From the NCBI RefSeq assembly GCF_004210375.1, contig NC_134833.1, positions 24,804,063 through 24,868,062 of the forward strand: 64,000 nt of DNA, read 5' to 3'. Shown here in pieces: positions 56,446 through 64,000 of this stretch (the stretch's first letter is position 1; every line of letters begins with the position of its first letter). The translations under genes and the position numbers were made by a program. Origin of the DNA: Tachypleus tridentatus (lineage: Eukaryota; Arthropoda; Merostomata; Xiphosura; Limulidae). Below the pieces are notes generated by a model. The model was given only the letters and a program-made list of their open reading frames with translations, did not search any database and had not been told where the DNA came from.

Positions 56446-56535
56446 CAATGGGAAGCTACCGCCCTCCGCCGTCATTTGTGAAACCATGGCGACAGCAATG
56501 TCAGCCATTTATCATTCAAATACAAAATAAAACGC

Positions 56536-56808
56536 TTGTTTGTTTTGGAATTTCGCACAAAGCTACTCGAGGGCTATCTGTGCTAGCCGTCTCTAATTTA
56601 GCAGTGTAAGACTAGAGGGAAGGCAACTAGTCATCACCATCCACCGCCAACTCTTGGGCTACTCTTTTATTAACGAATAGTGGGATTGACCGTCACATTA
56701 TAACGCCCCCACGGCTGGGAGAGCGAGCATGTTTAGCGCGACGCGGGCGCGAACCCGCGACCCTCGGATTACGAGTCGCACGCCTTACGCGCTAGGCCAT
56801 GCCGGGCC
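56536..56808 (-). mobile_element. SINE family 1, full length with target duplication
   Basis: Flanked by 11 bp aaataaaacgc (56525-56535 and 56809-56819). Among the best-preserved copies here. Confidence 0.96.
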
Positions 56809-57089
56809 AAATAAAACGCATAGATAGGTGAATAGATATTTTACGAAATAAGTTACTAGTCAAAATAAATAAAAATCTCAGATGAATTTTTCAATATAAT
56901 TTTATTTTAACCAAACATTTCGAATCTGATAATCTCAATGTCGGTACACAGAGCTATATGTTCATTCAAATTCAAACTGCAACAGTGTAAGGGCAACACG
57001 TGAAACAATGTTGTGGAACCACATGAGGCAACATGAAAAATAAAATAAATATACATGTTGGTCCAATGTAAATAAAAAAGGCTGCGCTA

Positions 57090-57330
57090 AGTGATAAGAT
57101 TCCAGGAGGTGGAAAACATGTAGCCAGCTCCAAAACCTAGGGTAGATTTTATATCCCACATTACAGATTGTACCCTAGGATATTTTTAATTATTGCAGAG
57201 TTTCTTTGTTTTTTAATATTTTTTTGTTACGGCTTATTTTTAGGTTATAAAAACAAATACAATTAATCAGATGTTTGGATTTGCTGTTTTCATCGCAGTC
57301 TTTTCTCTTCATTTCATTTTCTTAACTTTA
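57090..57330 (+). repeat. dispersed repeat X, copy 2 (right part)
   Basis: cctagggtag, atcccacattacag, ttgtaccctaggat, ttaatcagatgtttggattt and atcgcagtctttt match 61750-61915. Confidence 0.75.
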
Positions 57331-57350
57331 TCAGTATTAATTTTTTTTAG

Positions 57351-57606
57351 GCTTGGCATGGCCATGTGGTTAAGGAACTCGACTTGTAATCTGAGGTGTG
57401 GGGGTTCGAATCTTTATTTCACCAGACATTCCCGCTCTTTCAGTCGTCAGGGCATTATAATGTTCGGTTTATCTCACTATTCGTTGGTAAAAAAAGTAGC
57501 TCAAGAGTTGGCTAGCTGCTTTCCCTCTTGTCTCACGCTGCTAAATTAGGGACGGCTAGCGCAGATAGCCCTCGTGTAGTTTTGCGCAAAATTGACAAAA
57601 AGCAAA
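57351..57606 (+). mobile_element. SINE family 1, diverged
   Basis: gcttggcatggccatgtggt head to the tail; about 15 bp deleted in the body near gagttggctagctgc. Confidence 0.88.
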
Positions 57607-58270
57607 CTATTAACTTTCTTTAAAATATATACTTTTATATATGTGAATAATTTATTAGAATTGTATTCATAGTATCCGAAATCATAAAGTGAAGTAGTGA
57701 GCATTATAAATGCTACTTATGGTAAAAATGAACAGAAGAACGCTCAAGTAGTCAGTTTATATTATAAATAAATTAATTGTTAGTAATAACGATTAAATAA
57801 GATATTCATAGCTCATGAAAAGATATGCCTTTTTAATTTGAATGACTTTTTTGATACGAGTTAAAATCAAGAGAAATAGAACCTTATTTTTGAAAAAAAA
57901 AAAAGTTTATCTAAATGATTTTAATAACCATATACCATAACTCTATCTTTGTTACTTAAATTATTGGTTGTTCCGTTCACTATGAATTGAATATTCTAAT
58001 TAAAAGTCTGTATAATATTTGTGAGTCCAAATAACTTGGGACTACATTATACGTTGTATGTTGTAGCAGGTGTATTATACTTTTTTATTTCTTTTAATCG
58101 CTGACTTTATAACAATACAATTCCGTATCTTTTGCAGGGGTGTTTATCAGAAACCCGTAAAAGACTAAAAAAAATCGTATTATTAACTATAATTTTGTTA
58201 CGAAAAGTAAATTCAGTTTTGTGAATTATGCATAAGCATTGAAAACGTATCTCTCCTTTTTTTTACCAGG
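57607..58270. other. AT-rich intergenic DNA
   Basis: Nothing recognised. Confidence 0.45.
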
Positions 58271-58541
58271 CAGCCCAGCATGGTCAGGTGATTAGGACGC
58301 TTGACCCGTAATCTGAGGGTCGAAGGTTCCAATCTCCATTGCATCAGACACGCTCGCTCTTTTAGCCATAGGGGCGTTATAATATGGCGGTCAATCCCAC
58401 TATTCGTTGGTAAAAGAGTAGCTCAAGAGTTGACGGTGGGTTGTGATGATTAGCTGCCTTCCCTCTAGTCTTACACTGCTAAATTAAGAACGGCTAGCAC
58501 AGATAGCCCTCGTGAAGCTTTGCGCGAAATACAAACAAACA
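58271..58541 (+). mobile_element. SINE family 1, full length, moderately diverged
   Basis: cccagcatggtcaggtgatt head, body with cactattcgttggtaaaaga, tail acaaacaaacag. Confidence 0.9.
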
Positions 58542-58797
58542 GTTTTACATGGCAAGCGTTTTGACCCCTTGGTAAGAGTGCGTACCTTCACCGCTGAGTG
58601 TTTGTAAAAAGAAGATGAAGTAAACGACATCATACTGTATATAAGTGTAAAAAAAATCATATTAATCCATATATATGATATGAAATCAACTTATAGCATT
58701 CAGAACCTCTAATTTTTCAGTCTCTTCAACAGTTAAAATCCACCGACGGAAGTAAATTCTACTCAATTCGAGACCCGCATCTCTCTCTGTAATTCAT

Positions 58798-59070
58798 AGT
58801 CCCGGCATGGCCAAGCGTGTTAAGGCGTGCGAGTCGTAATCTGAGGGTCGCGGGTTCGCATCCCGGTCGCGCCAAACATGCTCGCCCTTTCAGCCGTGGG
58901 GCGTTATAATGTGACGGTCAATCCCACTATTCGTTGGTAAAAGAGTAGCCCAAGAGTTGGCGGTGGGTAGCTGCCTTCCCTCTAGTCTTAAACTCCTAAA
59001 TTAGGGACGGCTAGCACAGATAGCCCTCGAGTAGCTTTGTGCGAAATTCTAAAACAAACAAACAAACAAA
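58798..59070 (+). mobile_element. SINE family 1, full length with target duplication
   Basis: Flanked by 11 bp ctgtaattcat (58787-58797 and 59071-59081). The head shows A-box-like tggccaagcgtgttaagg and B-box gggttcgcatccc. Confidence 0.96.
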
Positions 59071-59667
59071 CTGTAATTCATTTAGATTGTCACAGTTGAG
59101 TGATAATTGGACCATGTGCAACACAAATATAAATACAAGTGATCAATACCAAACTGATTCATAACAGTGCTCGTTTTGATTAATTAATTAATTAATTCAA
59201 AAGTCATATATATACTTGCATCAAATGAGCCGTCCATCTTATCATAAGCAGAATTATAAGGCATAGTTATCACATGAATGTTGAATTCAAAGTGAATGTA
59301 AACTGATTTGACTGCCATTTATTTGTGGAGGAGCAACCGATATTTGACTGTGTATTGTGAAATATGCATGGTCAACTCAGAATTGACCTTTGTCCTGTCT
59401 CTAAGTGGCCCGTACTGTGACTGTTCCTCTGATACATTAATTTTATTGTTACTGTAACATAGTTTTGTATCCAGTAATTATATTTTCTTAGTCTATGGAA
59501 ATTGATAACATGACATAATTAAATTGAACTTTTGACTGAAAGTTTTAAAATGCAAGAAATTTACATTATCATCTATAGACAATATTCAATCTTAAATATT
59601 AAGTCGTAATAGAGATAATTTGTATGAAAGCTAATTCAGTAATTTATAGTTATTGTCGTTTATTAAG
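59071..59667. other. intergenic DNA with (TAAT)n at 59179-59198
   Basis: A short TAAT microsatellite; no gene. Confidence 0.5.
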
Positions 59668-59752
59668 CACATAGCTATTTGTGGAATGCCAATCAAGGGT
59701 ATTGGACCCAACTTTCTAGCGGTATAGTCTGCAGATGTGCCACTAGAGGGGA
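59668..59752 (-). mobile_element. SINE family 2 copy, old
   Basis: cacatagctatttgtggaat, aagggtattggacccaactt and tctgcagatgtgccacta. Confidence 0.55.
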
Positions 59753-60239
59753 TAGTAATTTGTAGATTATGAAGCTTATAATACCTGAAGTTTTTGTTGA
59801 GCATAATACTTTTTAATTTTATTTATATGATAATATATTGGACTATAATAAAATATGAGTTTTGTATAAGATAATCACAAACTACTGTTTTGCAACTTAT
59901 GATCTCTCTATAAAGTAGAATAATTGTGTATTTGGAAACTACTAAGTTTAAATATACACAAAGTTTTGAATTACGTAGACACGAACACGTAATGTTTCTT
60001 CAATGTCACTAATGAACAAAAGGCAAAAACTTTTTTGACTGTTATTTTGAAACAAACCACACTATATGTGCAACCACGTGACGACCTACTAACAAACACC
60101 TGTCTCGATTTCAGTGCTCACGCCATTGTATATGTTTGACTACCTTCTAACCAACAGTGTTTTAATGTTAGACGGTTTACATAAATTTGTCATAACTTAA
60201 AAAAACAATAAAAAGAAATTAAACAAAAAACGTTTCATT

Positions 60240-60540
60240 GTTGAAAAGATCCCAGGGTACAAGCTGTAATTTGGGATTACAAAATTACCCTATGTTTTAG
60301 AGGTGACTGCGGAAGTAGGACCCAGATTGCAGTGGGGATACATCGTCTATCAGTCTTAACCTCCATTTGTCAGTGTCACATAAGAAATAAAAAAGTAGTA
60401 ATAGAAATAGAAATACTGATTAGGAGAGCGAGATGTGAGTGTTCTATCCCATAACATCCCACATCTATGTCACCCTTCACTGCCTGAAGACAGGGAAGGT
60501 GACTGCTCTCCCAAGTAAAGAAGAAAAAAATTAAATGAAA
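60240..60540 (-). repeat. dispersed repeat X, copy 3 (inverted)
   Basis: Reverse complement of the 40.3 and 61.4 kb copies: gatcccagggtacaagctgt, ggacccagattgcagtgggg, taggagagcgagatgtgagt, ggtgactgctctccca. Confidence 0.85.
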
Positions 60541-61404
60541 TAAAAATAAGCAAATATGAGTTCCAATGGAAGCTAACTACTCTACTTGTATAACAAATTT
60601 ATATCTTTACTATAATGAGAATATATTTATTTAAAACTACACAAATCCAGATATTTTTACCTTAACTTACAGATATATAGGTTATTTAATTAGTATAATT
60701 AATTCTGAAATAAATAATGTTATTAACACTATTTATTCAGCAGAATATAGATTGAGAATGCTTCAAAATGTAATACAGAAATACATTATTCAGATTTAGA
60801 AATTAAAACAATTGATAAGGGTATCAAAGTAAATATTTTTGATTAAAAAAATTGAATTCCGATTTGTGGTTTAACCTCTTTTAATACTAATGTTATAAGC
60901 ATCATAACTTCGCAGTTATTCGGATACTGTAAAATTTGTAATAAATTCCAACATTTTATCAGTAATGTTGAAATACTAATACAAAAGTTAATAGTTAATG
61001 TGTGTGTGTTTTCTTATAGCAAAGCCACATTGAGCTATCTGCTGAGTCCACCAAGTAGAAATAGTTAATGGATTTAATAATTAATAAAGAAACTTTAAAT
61101 AAAATTATTAAACTATTCTGCAACAAATATAAGAATTTATTAGATAAGTATAAGAAGCAAAAATTAGAGAAATTTTACTTAAAATTTCTAATTATGTTTA
61201 TTTATGAATAAGGTCATTTATCAACTTGGCACTACTTTACACGGATGTACATCTTGTCGCATATAAATACTTGTTTAGAACATAATAATCACATTAGACT
61301 TGGTGAATGGGTAATGGTTGGGAGCTATACTAGCTGTTTTAATAGATGGGATGCTTCATGCTGGTATAGTTTGTTTGTTGTGCTGTCAGTTAGTGCCTTT
61401 CTAC
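60541..61404. other. AT-rich intergenic DNA with a SINE 2 scrap
   Basis: At 61010-61060 tagcaaagccacattgagct and ctatctgctgagtccacc match the tail end of SINE family 2. Nothing else recognised. Confidence 0.5.
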
Positions 61405-61915
61405 CATATTGGGGGTTGGAATGCTAAATTCAAAAGGTAAATTTTCAGTTTATTTACCCCCATATAGTGGTACCTTATTTTCTTATTTTTATTTCAATTA
61501 TTTGTTTTCATCTTTTGTTGGGAGAGCAGCCACATTCCCACAACTGTATGCGGGCAGTGAATGATAATATTCATGATGGAATGTTGTGGGCTTGAGCACC
61601 CACATCTCATTCTCCTAATTTCTATTTCTATACCTATTGATACTCTTCTATTTTTTTATGTGAGACTGGAAAATGGAGGCTAAGACTGATAGACGGTATA
61701 TCCCCACTGCAATGTGGGCCTTATTTCTTCAGTCACCTCCTAAACCTTGGGTACATTTTGTAATCCTACACTATAGTTTGTATCCTGGGATCTCTTTAAT
61801 TAGTGTAGCGTTTCTTGCTTAATTTATTTTTGTTTCTGTTTGTTTTTAAATTATATCAAACTAATATAATTAATCAGATTATTTGTTGTTTTTAACACAG
61901 TCCTTCCTCGTGATT
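61405..61915 (+). repeat. dispersed repeat X, copy 4 (longest)
   Basis: Runs from ttgggggttggaatgctaaa through ggagagcagccac, cccacatctcattctcctaa, gatagacggtatatccccac to taatcagattatttgttg. No open frame of note. Confidence 0.85.
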
Positions 61916-63469
61916 TTGCTTATTTAACTTCGTCAAAATGTATTCGTCGTCAATAAAATATATGTTATATAATATACCTGTATATATGTATACTTATAAA
62001 GTGAAACATTATTTTAACTTATAGGAAAATGTAAATTGTCGTTTTCAGGATGAAAAGTATATAAAGCAACTGTAAAAATGTACTTGAATATAGAAAAAAA
62101 ACTATAATCAGTATGTTGAATAAAACTCGTCTGTGTATTTTCCTGTCCATTACCATAAAAACAACAAACTGAAATATATTGTCGAGAACAATTATGCAAA
62201 TAAGGACAAACTAGTGAAACAATATTATTGTCTTAAGTTTGTATGTTAAATAAACTTCCTTTTCAGGACTTTAATTTATTTACGTATAAAAGGTCAGGAA
62301 ATGTAAAAGTATGATTAAATATAGAACTAATTAATTAAGGAGGTTATTGAGCATAAATAAATCTAGCCATTGATTACATTTTGAGATATGGATGATGATC
62401 TCATTATGATTGTCGTTCCATTTGTGTAACTGGTACATCATCTTCTCTAACCCTCTCCAATTACTCTCCCTTTGCTGGCACTTCGTTGAACTATGACAAA
62501 ATACTCTTTGGTGATATTAACGTCGCTACATCTCCTTTACTGCATGCTCTCTAGTGACATTTTGTGGACGTCATCACCCCTACTCCTCCCCTATTGCCTG
62601 CCCTTTTGATGATACTTTGTAATACTCTGACATTATCATCACTGGTTACATTATTGTCTCTCTCCTCAACCTCCCCCTGTTTATTGCCTAAGTACAGGAG
62701 GGGAAGGGTAACTATTTGTGTATGTATTATTATATATTTCACTTTTTCTCTTCAGTTCTTCATTAAACCTCTCAGTTCGTTCTTACCAACTAAGTTTTCT
62801 GCTGTAGATTATTTTTAGTCATCTTAGTAGTTACCTGTAGAATAAACGTGTTAATTATTAGAATGTATCAGTGGTTTTCTAAGATGTAGCCTGCTGTCCC
62901 AGAATTATATGGTGGCATCAAGTAAAAGTTTTCTGATTGGTGTGATTTATGTCATGTGCTCATTTTAAGATGGATATTTCAGGTGGAGATAATAGATACG
63001 TATTAAATTAGTTTTAATATTAAGTGTAATTCTTTTACAATAAAAGATGAGGTGAGAATTATGATAATATAATGATAAAGAAGACACTTTTATAACTATA
63101 AATATTTCCTGTATTAATTGTAGGTTATGAAACCTCTTTCAGCATTGTAACTCTGTGCTTTATGTAGAACTATATAATACAGTATTTTAAATTTTACTAT
63201 CACTTAGGCTATTCCTAAAAGACGCCATGTTTTTGTGTGTAACTGTTCTTCAGAAATGTGACCGAATAACTAAATTGGCCTTGTTTGAACAGATTGTTTA
63301 CCTTAAAATTTTACCTTTTACTAGTGGATCTCCTAGTGGTTTTAATTTTAGAGGGGAATTTTATCTTTATCTAAAGATAATCCATATTTGTCTTCCAACA
63401 GCATGTAATACCTCTTTATTCGTGATGACAAGAAATTAAAGATAAGTTCACTTGGTTATTTCTCACACC
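61916..63469. other. intergenic DNA
   Basis: 62440-62710 is C/T-rich with loosely repeated actcctcccc-like blocks. No gene recognised. Confidence 0.4.
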
Positions 63470-63900
63470 TACAGAGATAAGTTTCTTCACAAGTCTTTTA
63501 TGTGGCACTTTAAAATGCTTTCTAAAAAATCCAGATACACCAAATCTACACCTTTACCCTCATCTATATAAGCAGTAACTTTTTTAAAGAATATTAAACG
63601 ATTTGTATTGTAAAGTAAGATTTTCCTTAGTGAAACTATGTTCACTATCCAATAAAATTCTAAACTTTGTTAAATGACTTTCCAAAGCATTTTTAACAGA
63701 ATTTACAAATTTTCCCATAACCGATGTAAAACTAATAGGTCTACATTTATTGAGACAATGTTTATTATCTCTCCTGAAAACAGAACTTACCTTAACTAAC
63801 TTCCATTCTTCTGGTTGCTGCAAACTATTTAAGAACTGATAAAAAAATAGTAGTAAATGACTCGCATATTCAATGTTAACCCACTTTAAAACCATTATGG
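63470..63900 (-). pseudogene. non-LTR retrotransposon reverse transcriptase fragment
   Basis: Minus strand reads PEEWKLVKVSSVFRR, NKCRPISFTSVMGKFVNSV, HLTKFRILLDSEHSFTK, then VTAYIDEGKGVDLVYLDF and, after a frameshift, KVPHKRLVKKL-like residues. These are the RPISLTS-x-x-GK, QHGF-x-x and YLDFSKAFD-x-VPH blocks of LINE reverse transcriptases (CR1/Jockey type). Frameshifted and probably continuing off the right edge as its N-terminal side. Confidence 0.82.
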
Positions 63901-64000
63901 AAATGATTTAGGAGTCTTATCATTTCTTTAATCTTCTAAATTTGTTCTTAACCGATTCGAAATTAATTCCGTCATTTTTTCACACTTGTTTACATTTATC

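Noticed and set aside
56328-56609. 93-codon plus-strand frame
   Set aside because: Built from a SINE family 2 copy joined to a SINE family 1 copy.

Overview
This is animal nuclear DNA: AT-rich, intron-split genes with GT-AG splice sites, long introns, and dense mostly decayed transposable elements. The commonest repeat is a roughly 270 bp tRNA-derived SINE (tRNA-Thr(CGT)-like head, (CAAA)n tail) of a kind I associate with horseshoe crabs (Limulus/Tachypleus). A chelicerate, probably a horseshoe crab, is my best guess. That rests on recognition, not on a search.

The one gene that looks intact runs from 12915 to 24854 on the + strand. Nine exons join in phase into 408 codons. The product has a PAK-family (STE20 group) protein kinase domain with every catalytic residue present. 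The regulatory CRIB/autoinhibitory part of a normal PAK is absent. In its place is a short N-terminus with one transmembrane segment and an acidic linker built from repeats of the segment that normally sits just before a PAK kinase domain. The introns hold a DIRS-like retroelement, a mariner-type MITE, SINEs, a cluster of perfect heat-shock-element arrays and a Tc1-like transposon.

Other gene traces are relics or partial. A cysteine-rich EGF/GCC2-GCC3-like gene lies at 25576-29961 (+), with its first exon frame-broken. An ionotropic glutamate-type receptor (channel and TM3 exons) lies at 34061-34804 (-), with a frameshift. A GT11 alpha-1,2-fucosyltransferase pseudogene lies at 49303-51172 (-), with a SINE in its second exon and a strong hairpin in its intron. 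Two isolated candidate exons (388-527 + and 40028-40147 -) are weak.

The rest is mobile or repeated DNA. There are about 22 copies of SINE family 1, about 17 of a second tRNA-like SINE, and Penelope-like elements carrying hammerhead-ribozyme-like motifs. There is also an unclassified inverted-repeat transposon with a Penelope element and a SINE nested inside it, two LINE reverse transcriptase fragments, a Tc1-like element and an internally deleted relative, an unclassified four-copy dispersed repeat, and minisatellites of 49 bp and about 44 bp. I see no rRNA, functional tRNA, CRISPR or prokaryotic feature.
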